A DNA stretch of 64,000 nt. Source: Sphingomonadaceae bacterium (GTDB taxonomy: Bacteria; Pseudomonadota; Alphaproteobacteria; Sphingomonadales; Sphingomonadaceae). Below are positions 25,702-33,380 of the stretch, piece after piece. Location: the NCBI GenBank assembly GCA_947477745.1, contig CANJUF010000013.1:1-64000 (forward strand). The letters run 5' to 3'. The number at the start of each line of letters is the position of its first letter. Position 1 is the first letter of the stretch. A program made the position numbers and the translations under genes. The notes under the pieces are model-generated. The model saw only the letters and a list, made by a program, of their open reading frames with translations. It was not told where the DNA came from and searched no databases.

Positions 25702-25735
25702 ATGGCGGCGAGCCGCAGGCAGCCCGCCTCCAGCC

Positions 25736-26662
25736 TTACCGCGTCCTTGGCAGGCGGTCTCTCCAGACGCGATAGGAGCCGCTGCGAATATCGTCGATCA
25801 TGTCGAGATGCCGCGGCTCCCAGCCGAGTTCCTCGCGGGTTCGCCGTGCTACGGACCGGCTGTTCACCGCAAGCGCGATGGACGCAATGCGTTCTCCCCA
25901 TATCTCACACGCTCTTTCAAAGCTGATGCTTTCAGTCTGGCATTGCATAACATGGGCGACGGCTTCAGCAATTGCGCGAAAGTTCACCTCGCCGGCAACC
26001 GTATGGTAAAGCGCGCCGGGCGTTCCCTTTTCGAGAGCAAGCCGAAAGGCTTCGGCGAGGTCATCGACGTGAACGTTTGAATAGAGGTTGAGGCCGAGGC
26101 CGATGTAGCAGGCCTTGCCGGTCTTCAGGACAGACTCGAAAATTGCGGGCACCTGCGTGCTGCCGCCATGGCCGTATACCAGCGGCGGCCGAAGGACCAT
26201 GGCGTGCACGCCTTGACGCCCTGCTTCGCGCACCATTTCCTCGGTAGGAATGCGCCAGGCTCGCGTCTCTGCGCCTGCAAAAGGGAATGGATCATCTTCC
26301 TCGAAAGCGTAATCGCTCCAACGGCCATCATGTGCCTCGATACCGAGTACACCGGTCCCGGACGTGTAGATGAACTTGCGCGAGGAACCCCGGCAGCTTT
26401 CGACCAGGGCAGCCACGACCACCGATTCCTCGGAGCGTCCGGCTAGCCCAGCCAGAATGGTCGCGTCGTATTGCGCTGCCAGCAGGGCGACCCCTTCGAT
26501 CTGGTCAAGATCGCCAGCGGCTGGCACGACGCCAGCCGCCTCGAGCTTCGCGATATTGCCATCATTCCTCGCGAGGCCATGTACCTCATGGCCATGCGTC
26601 TTGAGGTTCCGGGCAATGGCGGAGCCGATGTAACCTGTCGCTCCGATTATCAGTGTCTTCAT
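25736..26662 (-). CDS. NAD(P)-binding epimerase/dehydratase-like (atypical extended SDR)
   Basis: A 308-residue protein. Two adjacent ATGs (26665 and 26662) are possible; 26662 is taken because the CTGGAGA upstream is better spaced. It starts MKTLIIGATGYIGSAIA, the GxxGxxG dinucleotide loop of atypical or extended SDRs, continues to TSGTGVLG and LRPPLVYGHGG, and has a C-terminal substrate half. The classical YxxxK pair is not obvious, so it may act as a reductase of the NmrA type or as a sensor. Neighbours on both sides are catabolic genes; no direct partner is indicated. Confidence 0.75.
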   Translation of the reverse strand: MKTLIIGATGYIGSAIARNLKTHGHEVHGLARNDGNIAKLEAAGVVPAAGDLDQIEGVALLAAQYDATILAGLAGRSEESVVVAALVESCRGSSRKFIYTSGTGVLGIEAHDGRWSDYAFEEDDPFPFAGAETRAWRIPTEEMVREAGRQGVHAMVLRPPLVYGHGGSTQVPAIFESVLKTGKACYIGLGLNLYSNVHVDDLAEAFRLALEKGTPGALYHTVAGEVNFRAIAEAVAHVMQCQTESISFERACEIWGERIASIALAVNSRSVARRTREELGWEPRHLDMIDDIRSGSYRVWRDRLPRTR

Positions 26663-26725
26663 CATGATCTCCAGAAGGCACCGATAATCGAGCAAGGGCA
26701 AGCCATATCACCCGCATGGGCGCAC

Positions 26726-28921
26726 TTACCGAGTCCTTGGCAGGCCCAGCGTCTTTTCCGCCACCATGGAGCGCTGAACTTCGCTGGTGCCGCCGTATGT
26801 GACCGCCACTTGCGAGTGCCGGAAGCACTGGTTGATGAAGGCGGCGTGCTTGCTTTCGAACGCCAGCGATTCAGGCGCTGTGAGGTTGAGCAGGTCGAAC
26901 GAATCCCGGCGGTAGGCCTCGGCCGAGAACAGCTTGCTCGCCGGGCCGTAGGCGAAATTGGGCTTGTTCTCGGCGTCGACGAACAGGATCCGCTTGCGCA
27001 GGCAATCCGCGGCGAGCACGTTGGCCATGGCGCGGGTCAGGCGGCGGCGGGCAGAGGCATGCTCGATCAGCGGCTTGCCGTCGCGCGTCAATTCCTTGCA
27101 CAGCTCCTCGGCGGCATGGACCATCCGGTGCATATAGGGCGCGAAGGTCATACCCTGCTCGATCTCGAGCGCCAGCGCGAGCACGGCCAGGCCGCCGTTG
27201 ACTTCGCCCAGCCGCCATTCGTCGGGCACCTTGAGGCCGTCGTAATAAGTGATGTTGGTGCGCTCGTCCTGGAAGGTCTTGACCTCCTGCACGGTCACTT
27301 CGGGCACTTTCAGGGGCACCATGAACATGGTGATGCCCTTGTGCTTGGGTGCGTCGGGATCGGTGCGGGTGAGCAGGATCGCATAGTCGGCATGTTCGGC
27401 GCCGCTGGTGAACATCTTCTGCCCGTCGATGCGCCAAGCGTTGCCTTCCTTCACCGCCTTGGTCTTGGCAGCGAAGACGTCCGAGCCCGAACCCGGCTCG
27501 CTGTAGCCCAGCGAACAGATCGATTCGCCCGACACGATGCGGCCCAGCACTTCGCGCTTGACCGTCTCGGTGCCGAACCGGTCAATCATTAGGCCGATGA
27601 TGTTGGAGGTGCCGCGCGGGTGCGCGGTCCAGTTGTAGTCCTCCCACACGCGCATCGCCGCTTCCATCGCGTAGGGGCTGGCGTTGCGCCCGCCGAGCCG
27701 TTCCGGCCATTCGGGGAACAGCAGGCCGGCTTCGGCCATCTTGCGGTTTACCGAGGGGACATATCCCGAATAGGAATAGTGCGCCTTCGACATTTCCTCG
27801 GGCGTCACCTGGGTCTCGAAGAACTTGCGCGTTTCCTCGGCGAGGCCCAGCTCTTCGGTCGCGAGCGAGAAATTGACCGCGACTTCGCCCGGATCGGGAA
27901 GCGATGCCTTGACCCCGGCGTAACGCCGCGCCGCCGCCTCGTCGAGCAAGGTCTCGGGATCGCCCATGACCAGCAGCCATGCGCGCGAACGCAGGTTGAA
28001 CAGGTGCACGTCGTATTCGACCGTCAGGCCGTATCCGCCAAAAGTGTGCAGCGAATGCATGACCGCCTGCTCGGCGGCATTGCCTGCCCACCATGCGGCG
28101 AGCGCCACGGTCTCGCCCGCTGTGTCAGGCTCGCGCGCGAGATCGCTCACGGCGCGCCAGATCATCAGCCGCCCGGCATCGACCGCGACAATCGCGTCGG
28201 CCAGCGGATGCGATACGCCCTGATAGGCGCCGATCGGCTTGCCGAACTGCACGCGCTCACAGGCATATTCCGAGGCGAGCCGGATCGCCTCGCGCGACAG
28301 ACCGTTAAGCGCCGAGCCGATCAGCAGCTTCCATTCCTCCAGCGCGGCGGCAAAGCGCGCCGTGACCCCGCTGCCGCTCGCCAGCACGGTGATATCGCCA
28401 GCCGAGAAGTCGATCCGGTCGATCGGGGTGGAGGCGAGCGTCTTTTCAGGCGCACTTTTCGGCGCGGTGCGCACCAGCACCACATCGTCGCCGCGCCGCG
28501 CGATCACTGCGTTTGCGCAGGCACCGCCCGCGACCAGCTGCACCGGCTGCGCAGCGATGTCGTGCATGGCAATCGTGACGACCGCGCTGCCCGCTACTGC
28601 CTCGCCAAGAAGGTCCTCGTCGCCGCCAAGATCTGCCAGCAGGCTGGCCGCGACCAGCGCCTCGGCGAGCGGCCCGGACACCAGAGTCCGCCCCGCCTGC
28701 TCCATCAGCAGCACCGCATCGAACAGGCCGAGGCCGAGACCACCCTTGTCTTCGGCGACGCGCAGGCCAAGCGCGCCCAGTTCACCAAGGCCGCTCCACA
28801 ATTCCGCGTCGAAGCCGGTGGGAAGCGCGGCGCGCACGCGGGCGATGCTGCTCTCCTCATCCAGGAAACGCGTGTAGGCGTCGAGCATTATCTGTTGGTC
28901 GTCGGTGGGTTCCAGGTTCAT
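26726..28921 (-). CDS. Two fused acyl-CoA dehydrogenase domains (ChsE/FadE heteromer-like fusion)
   Basis: A 731-residue protein with two acyl-CoA dehydrogenase units in one chain. ATG 28921 is chosen because the protein then starts MNLEPTDDQQIMLDAYTRF, a normal ACAD N-terminus, and everything upstream is an antisense shadow. Unit 1 (about 1-340) has a shortened middle region and ends near FGGYGLTVEYDVHLF. Unit 2 (about 350-731) is complete, with GYSEPGSGSDV (FAD/substrate loop) and YGGTSEVQRSMVAEKTLGLPR. In mycobacterial steroid degradation, alpha and beta ACADs form heterotetramers such as ChsE1-ChsE2. Here such a pair appears fused. A separate two-gene pair exists at 58061-60288. Confidence 0.85.
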   Translation of the reverse strand: MNLEPTDDQQIMLDAYTRFLDEESSIARVRAALPTGFDAELWSGLGELGALGLRVAEDKGGLGLGLFDAVLLMEQAGRTLVSGPLAEALVAASLLADLGGDEDLLGEAVAGSAVVTIAMHDIAAQPVQLVAGGACANAVIARRGDDVVLVRTAPKSAPEKTLASTPIDRIDFSAGDITVLASGSGVTARFAAALEEWKLLIGSALNGLSREAIRLASEYACERVQFGKPIGAYQGVSHPLADAIVAVDAGRLMIWRAVSDLAREPDTAGETVALAAWWAGNAAEQAVMHSLHTFGGYGLTVEYDVHLFNLRSRAWLLVMGDPETLLDEAAARRYAGVKASLPDPGEVAVNFSLATEELGLAEETRKFFETQVTPEEMSKAHYSYSGYVPSVNRKMAEAGLLFPEWPERLGGRNASPYAMEAAMRVWEDYNWTAHPRGTSNIIGLMIDRFGTETVKREVLGRIVSGESICSLGYSEPGSGSDVFAAKTKAVKEGNAWRIDGQKMFTSGAEHADYAILLTRTDPDAPKHKGITMFMVPLKVPEVTVQEVKTFQDERTNITYYDGLKVPDEWRLGEVNGGLAVLALALEIEQGMTFAPYMHRMVHAAEELCKELTRDGKPLIEHASARRRLTRAMANVLAADCLRKRILFVDAENKPNFAYGPASKLFSAEAYRRDSFDLLNLTAPESLAFESKHAAFINQCFRHSQVAVTYGGTSEVQRSMVAEKTLGLPRTR

Positions 28922-28951
28922 CGGTCGTTGTTTCCTCTCGGCCGCTGCAAT

Positions 28952-28978
28952 TTGTCGACAATCGGTTAGACAATTGGG
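28952..28978. promoter_or_regulatory. Operator-like site (site 4) with adjacent palindrome
   Basis: ggttagacaattggg (28964-28978) is the reverse complement of site 1 except for one base. Directly left lies the perfect palindrome TTGTCGACAA (28952-28961), and GACAAT[C/T]GG is repeated 12 bases apart (28957 and 28969). It is in the 219-base gap between the fused ACAD gene and the ligase gene, which are divergent, so it can control both. Confidence 0.58.
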
Positions 28979-29005
28979 AAATACAGGCAAGAGCGAATCT
29001 CGCAA

Positions 29006-29023
29006 GCTGCACGATCGTGCAGC
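29006..29023. promoter_or_regulatory. Perfect 18-bp palindrome GCTGCACGATCGTGCAGC
   Basis: A perfect 9+9 palindrome in the same divergent region as site 4. A related TCGTGCA occurs again at 29082-29088, and GAATCTCGC occurs at 28995-29003 and 29067-29075 ahead of each, suggesting a duplicated binding region. Palindromes of this length in intergenic DNA are usually dimeric-regulator sites. The regulator is unknown. Confidence 0.5.
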
Positions 29024-29140
29024 ATTTCCTTGTAATCGCGCGGGCACCTCGACCAATGAGATAGTTGAATCTCGCGCACACTCGTGCAAGGCCCATGACC
29101 GCGCGGACGATATAACCGCAACCCAGCTCGAGAGGCAGCC

Positions 29141-30733
29141 TTGACCGAAATTGACCTGAACGATCCGATGGCCGTCGGCACCCTCACCGGCTGGTCGAAG
29201 ATCCATCCCGGCAAGCCCGCAGTCATCACCGTGTGGGATGGCAAGTCGATTACTTTCGCCGAGCTTGAAAGCCAGGCGAACCGCGTCGCCCAACTTTTCC
29301 GCAAGCTTGGCCTGAAGCGCGGCGACACCGCCGCAACGCTGGTCGGCAATTCGATCGAGTTTCTTGAGATCAACAACGGCGCACAGCGCAGCGGGCTTTA
29401 TCTGGTGCCGATCGCCTCGCGCCTCAATGCCGAGGAAGCGGCCTACATCATCAACGACAGCCAGGCGCGCGTGGCCATCATCGATGCCGGGACCAAGCAC
29501 GGCGCGGAACTCGCCGCCAGCTTCGCCGCGATGTGCCCCGGTGTCGAGCATGTCTATGCCGTGCGCGGCGATCTTCCCGGCCTTGCACGGTGGGAACAGG
29601 CGGTTGCAGTCATGCCCGCCGAAATGATCGCCGATCCCAGCGTCGGCGTGCCAATGATCTATTCCTCGGGCACCACCGGGCAGCCCAAGGGGGTCAAGCA
29701 CCCGCTTCCCGACGATCCCTATGGCGCCCCGAGCCGGCACCTGCCGCTGATGACGAGTTGGTACCACATGCGCACGCGGATGGATTTCATCGTCTCCGCG
29801 CCGATGTACCACTCGGGCGCCAATTCCTTCGCGATGTCGACCCTTGCGCTGGGCGGGACGGTGATCCTGTTCGACAAGTTCGATCCCGAAAAGATGCTCG
29901 AGGTGATCGATCGCTACAAACCGCACGGCGGCCAGTTCGTGCCGACCATGTTCACCCGCATGGTCAAGCTGCCCCAAGAGATTCGCGACAAGTACGACGT
30001 GTCCTCGCTCGAGCTGGCGCTTCATTCCGCCGCCCCCTGCCCGGTTGAAGTCAAGCGCGCGATGATCGAATGGTGGGGGCCGATCTTCGAGGATCTCTAT
30101 GGCGGCGCCGAGAACATCGGCCTGTGCCAGATCGGCAGCGAGGAATGGCTTAAGAAGCCCGGCTCGGTCGGCCGCGCCAGCCACGGCGTGCTGCACATCT
30201 GCGACGAACAAGGCAACGAGTTGCCGGTCGGCGAAAACGGGCTCGTCTATTTCGAGCACCCCGAGGCCCAGTTCGAATATCTGGGCGATGACGAGAAGAC
30301 CAAGGGCTCCTACGATCCCAAGGGCCGTGGCTGGCGCACTTACGGCGACATCGGCCATGTCGACGAGGACGGCTACCTGTTCCTCACCGACCGGCGCTCG
30401 TTCATGATCGTCGCGGGCGGGGTCAACATCTATCCGCAGGAAGCCGAAAACGTGCTGACCATGCACCCCAAGATCGCCGACGTTGTGGTGTTCGGCGTGC
30501 CCGATCCCGACATGGGCGAGCAGGTCAAGGCGGTGGTCCAGCCGGCTGACTGGAACGCTGCCGGACCTGAGCTAGAAGCCGAGCTGATCGCTTACTGCAA
30601 GTCGAAACTGGCGACGCTAAAGTGTCCCAAGACCATCGATTTCGAGCAAGCCCTGCCGCGCGACGACAACGGCAAGATTTCCAAGAAGGCCTTGCGCGAC
30701 CGCTATTGGCAGGGCCGGACAGTGGGCGGTTGA
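29141..30733 (+). CDS. Acyl-CoA ligase (AMP-dependent synthetase)
   Basis: A 530-residue ANL enzyme, TTG 29141 after GAGAGGCAG. It has YSSGTTGQPKGVKHP, a GGAENIG segment at the adenine site, the hinge TDRRSFMIVAGGVNIYPQEAE and the C-terminal Lys in DNGKISKKAL. It is much closer to the ligase at 38246 (which shares ISGGVNIYPQEVED and VKAVVQPADWS) than to the three tandem ligases at 15-19.7 kb. It is the first gene of a short plus-strand unit with an NTF2-like protein and is divergent from the fused ACAD gene across operator-like site 4, so the two may act on the same acyl substrate. Confidence 0.88.
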   Translation: MTEIDLNDPMAVGTLTGWSKIHPGKPAVITVWDGKSITFAELESQANRVAQLFRKLGLKRGDTAATLVGNSIEFLEINNGAQRSGLYLVPIASRLNAEEAAYIINDSQARVAIIDAGTKHGAELAASFAAMCPGVEHVYAVRGDLPGLARWEQAVAVMPAEMIADPSVGVPMIYSSGTTGQPKGVKHPLPDDPYGAPSRHLPLMTSWYHMRTRMDFIVSAPMYHSGANSFAMSTLALGGTVILFDKFDPEKMLEVIDRYKPHGGQFVPTMFTRMVKLPQEIRDKYDVSSLELALHSAAPCPVEVKRAMIEWWGPIFEDLYGGAENIGLCQIGSEEWLKKPGSVGRASHGVLHICDEQGNELPVGENGLVYFEHPEAQFEYLGDDEKTKGSYDPKGRGWRTYGDIGHVDEDGYLFLTDRRSFMIVAGGVNIYPQEAENVLTMHPKIADVVVFGVPDPDMGEQVKAVVQPADWNAAGPELEAELIAYCKSKLATLKCPKTIDFEQALPRDDNGKISKKALRDRYWQGRTVGG

Positions 30734-30747
30734 AGGAGAGTGACAGC

Positions 30748-31236
30748 ATGACACGCGCGAACAGGACAATCGAAGAACGCCTGCAGGCGCTGGAAGACCA
30801 TGAGGCAATCCGCCAGGTTCTGGCGGGATACGGTTATTCGGTGGACGGACTGAATTACAATTCGGTCGCGGATTTCTACACCGAGAACGGCCGCTACATG
30901 GTCGACAACACCCTCGATTTCCAAGGGCGCGACCGCGTCGCCAGCATCACCAAGGATGCGGGCCACCGCGCGCTGGTCGCCGGCGGTGTCGCTCACGTCG
31001 CGCTACCGCCCTATATCGTCGTCGAGGGCGACGAGGCTGCGGCCACGTGCCACACGATGATCCCGCGCAAGGGCGAGGATGGCTATTACCTCTGGCGGCT
31101 CTCCGCCTCGCGGCTCGACCTGGTGCGCGAGGCCGATGGCCAGTGGCGGATCGAGAAACGGCAGACCTGGTCGCAGGATGGCAGCACCAACGGGCCGGAG
31201 ATGCTCGGCGACCTGCGCAAGGTGCGGCGCGACTAG
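30748..31236 (+). CDS. NTF2-like (SnoaL-type) protein
   Basis: A 162-residue protein, ATG 30748 after GAAGGAGAG; earlier in-frame starts lie in the ligase. It begins with the helix IEERLQALEDHEAIRQVLAGY and the 'NSVADFYTENGRY' turn typical of SnoaL_4 domains. NTF2-fold members include isomerases, dehydratases and small subunits of oxygenases. No catalytic residues are certain. Its stop (tag) overlaps the stop of the convergent oxidoreductase gene by 4 bases through the self-complementary CTAG at 31233-31236. Confidence 0.7.
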   Translation: MTRANRTIEERLQALEDHEAIRQVLAGYGYSVDGLNYNSVADFYTENGRYMVDNTLDFQGRDRVASITKDAGHRALVAGGVAHVALPPYIVVEGDEAAATCHTMIPRKGEDGYYLWRLSASRLDLVREADGQWRIEKRQTWSQDGSTNGPEMLGDLRKVRRD

Positions 31237-32312
31237 ATCGCCTGCCGCTGGCCGCTCGCCGATGCTTTGTCGATGGCATCGAGCAGCCGGGTCAGCCGCA
31301 CCGCATCGTTGAAATCGGGGACGGTGAAGGTATCGTCCTCGATATCCTGGGCAAAGCGCACCCATGCCTCGGCAACATTGACCGGCGCATACTTGAGCCC
31401 CTCGACCACATGCGCGGGCGCGGGCGGTGCATCGAAGCTGGTTTCCAGAACGATAGTGCCCGCCTGGTAGCCTCCGGGGAAGCTGTCCGCCATCTTGAGC
31501 GTGATCGCGCCCTTGGTGCCGATCAGGTCCAGCCGGAACGTGCGGTCGGCGACCCCGCCCGCGACTTCGAGCGTCGAGACGCAGCCGCTTTCGTGCTTGC
31601 CCAGCACCAGCATGTGATCGGCGCAGGTGCGTTCGACCACCTCGTCGCTGCCGACAATCGGCACCTGCTTGCGCATGATGGAATTGCGTGCATCGAGCTC
31701 GCGGTAAGGGCCGAGCAGGAATTCCATCGCGGCCAGGGTGTGCCCCCCCGCAATGGTTTCCAGCGTGGCGCCATTGGTCTTGTCCTGGAGATAGGCGTAA
31801 TGCGGCGCGGCCGAATCGCCCCAGGCTGCGGTGGGCGAGAATACCCGGCAGACCTGAAGCTCGCCCAGATGGCCCTCATCGATCAGCTTGCGGGCGTGGA
31901 GCACCGCCGGAGCCGATAGCGCCTGCGTGCCGATCATGACATGCGCGCCCTTGGGAACGGCTGCCGCCATTTCCTCGGCTTCGGCGAGATCGCGGCCCAG
32001 CGGCCATTCGCAATAGATGTGCTTGCCCGCCGCCAGAGCAGCAAGGACTACCGCGCGGTGCTCGGGGACCTTCACCGAAACGGCGACCACATCGATGCCG
32101 GGATCGCGCACCAGTGCCAGCGAATCGCCAAAGGCGCGGTTGCCGCCGAACGCCGTGTTGGCCTCGTCCGCCAGTTCCTGCGTTCGCGCCGAAACCGCCT
32201 CGATCACGAAGCGGTCGGTCATCTTCTTGAGCGCGGGGACATGGGCGTCATGTGCCCAGGCCCGCGTCGCATTGCCGCCAACGATGCCGATCCTGTGCCT
32301 GTTTGCGCTCAT
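31233..32312 (-). CDS. Gfo/Idh/MocA-family oxidoreductase-like protein lacking the catalytic Lys
   Basis: A 359-residue protein. ATG 32312 is chosen because GAAGGAGAGGAATTC precedes it and the protein then begins MSANRHRIGIVGGNATR. The Rossmann loop and the 'GKHIYCEWPLG' strand are visible. In active members this strand reads EKP and its Lys is catalytic; here the Lys is Trp (EWP). A similar replacement is known in the fungal Gal80 branch, which binds NAD but acts as a regulator. Either a different active site or a non-enzymatic role is possible. It overlaps the NTF2-like gene convergently by 4 bases. Confidence 0.78.
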   Translation of the reverse strand: MSANRHRIGIVGGNATRAWAHDAHVPALKKMTDRFVIEAVSARTQELADEANTAFGGNRAFGDSLALVRDPGIDVVAVSVKVPEHRAVVLAALAAGKHIYCEWPLGRDLAEAEEMAAAVPKGAHVMIGTQALSAPAVLHARKLIDEGHLGELQVCRVFSPTAAWGDSAAPHYAYLQDKTNGATLETIAGGHTLAAMEFLLGPYRELDARNSIMRKQVPIVGSDEVVERTCADHMLVLGKHESGCVSTLEVAGGVADRTFRLDLIGTKGAITLKMADSFPGGYQAGTIVLETSFDAPPAPAHVVEGLKYAPVNVAEAWVRFAQDIEDDTFTVPDFNDAVRLTRLLDAIDKASASGQRQAI

Positions 32313-32378
32313 GAATTCCTCTCCTTCGTTCTGACCCACAGCTCATTTGGAGATGTGGTCAGCAGAATTGTACGACTT

Positions 32379-32461
32379 CGTCACTGCGAGGAGTGCAGCG
32401 ACGAAGCAATCTAGGGCGGTTTGGCAAGGCTCTGGATTGCTTCGCTACGCTCGCAATGACG
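32379..32461. repeat. REP-like palindromic intergenic element (copy 4)
   Basis: Outer arms cgtcactgcgag (32379-32390, one base changed relative to the other copies) and ctcgcaatgacg (32450-32461). Inner complementary parts are 'cgaagcaatct' and 'tggattgcttcg'. It lies between two minus-strand genes, the Gfo/Idh/MocA gene and the amidohydrolase-like gene at 32470. Confidence 0.75.
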
Positions 32462-32469
32462 ATCGCTGA

Positions 32470-33336
32470 TTAGAGCTTGAACACCCGCGCCGCGTTCTCG
32501 CGCAGGAACTTGGGCCACACCTCGTCCTTGAACGGCACGTTCTGCAGCTCGGTGAAAATGCGCTCGAGGCTCAGGCCCGCCGGGAAATAGCCCGCGTAGA
32601 TGATCTTGTCCGGCCCGCGCTTGTTGGCAAATTCGATGACCGCCTTGGGGTAATGCTTGGGCGCGAAGGCGGAAGTCGAATAATAGAGGTTGGGATACTT
32701 GAGCATCAGCTTGACCGCCAGCTCTTCCCACGGCTCGGCCCCGTGGCGCATGACGAAGCGCAGTTCTGGGAAGAACCAGCAGACCTCGTCGAGATGCTCG
32801 ACCTTCTGCGTGCGCAGCGGGAAGCGCGGCCCCGGAACCCCGACATTGCCGACGAAGGGAATGTCGAGATCGATGCATTCGGCATAGAACGGATATAGCT
32901 CGCGCTCGTTCAAGGCGACTTGCGGCACCGAAGCGGCGGGGAAATAGGTCAGCGCCTTGATGTCATGCTCTTTCTTCATGCGCCGGATGCGCCGGATTTC
33001 CTCCATGCCGAGGATCGGGTTGATCGTCACCGAGCAGAAGAAGCGGTCCTTGAAGCGGTCGAGCGATTCGGGATATTGCAGCGCGTTGTCGATCGGCAGC
33101 ATGGCCTTGGCGATGTTGTACTTGTCCATCTCGGCGACCATGTTCTCGACGAATTTGGCCGGATCGGAACCGATGTTCGGCACGTTCTTGAACATGTAGC
33201 CCGCCGGCATCGTCGTGCTCTTGCCCGGCGCATCGCGCTGCATCGTCGCCATCGACTGGTAGCCCGCGACGTTGTGCTCGTCGGTGGGGATATTCATCAT
33301 GCAGTCGATGACGCGGATGTCTTTGGGAAATGCCAT
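32470..33336 (-). CDS. Amidohydrolase-2-like protein with altered metal site (paralogue of 423-1274)
   Basis: A 288-residue protein, ATG 33336 after AAAGAGAG. It aligns end to end with the protein at 423-1274, sharing YMFKNVP versus YMFKEVP, GVPGPR, VMRHGAEPWEELAVKLM and YAGYFPAGLSLER. As in that protein, the N-terminal metal motif is missing (VIDCMMNIPT) and the final Asp motif is replaced by YAGYFP. It is therefore not a fragment but a second member of a distinct subfamily. It lies 44 bases downstream of a Rieske oxygenase on the same strand, suggesting that both serve one route. Confidence 0.72.
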   Translation of the reverse strand: MAFPKDIRVIDCMMNIPTDEHNVAGYQSMATMQRDAPGKSTTMPAGYMFKNVPNIGSDPAKFVENMVAEMDKYNIAKAMLPIDNALQYPESLDRFKDRFFCSVTINPILGMEEIRRIRRMKKEHDIKALTYFPAASVPQVALNERELYPFYAECIDLDIPFVGNVGVPGPRFPLRTQKVEHLDEVCWFFPELRFVMRHGAEPWEELAVKLMLKYPNLYYSTSAFAPKHYPKAVIEFANKRGPDKIIYAGYFPAGLSLERIFTELQNVPFKDEVWPKFLRENAARVFKL

Positions 33337-33380
33337 GATCGCTCTCTTTGCTGGGTCTGGTTCGGGCGGGGGTTAGCGGT

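Noticed and set aside
28922..30466. Upstream extension of the fused ACAD frame to a 1246-residue protein
   Set aside because: The added part is the reverse complement of the ligase gene; the real protein starts at the MNLEPTDD methionine.
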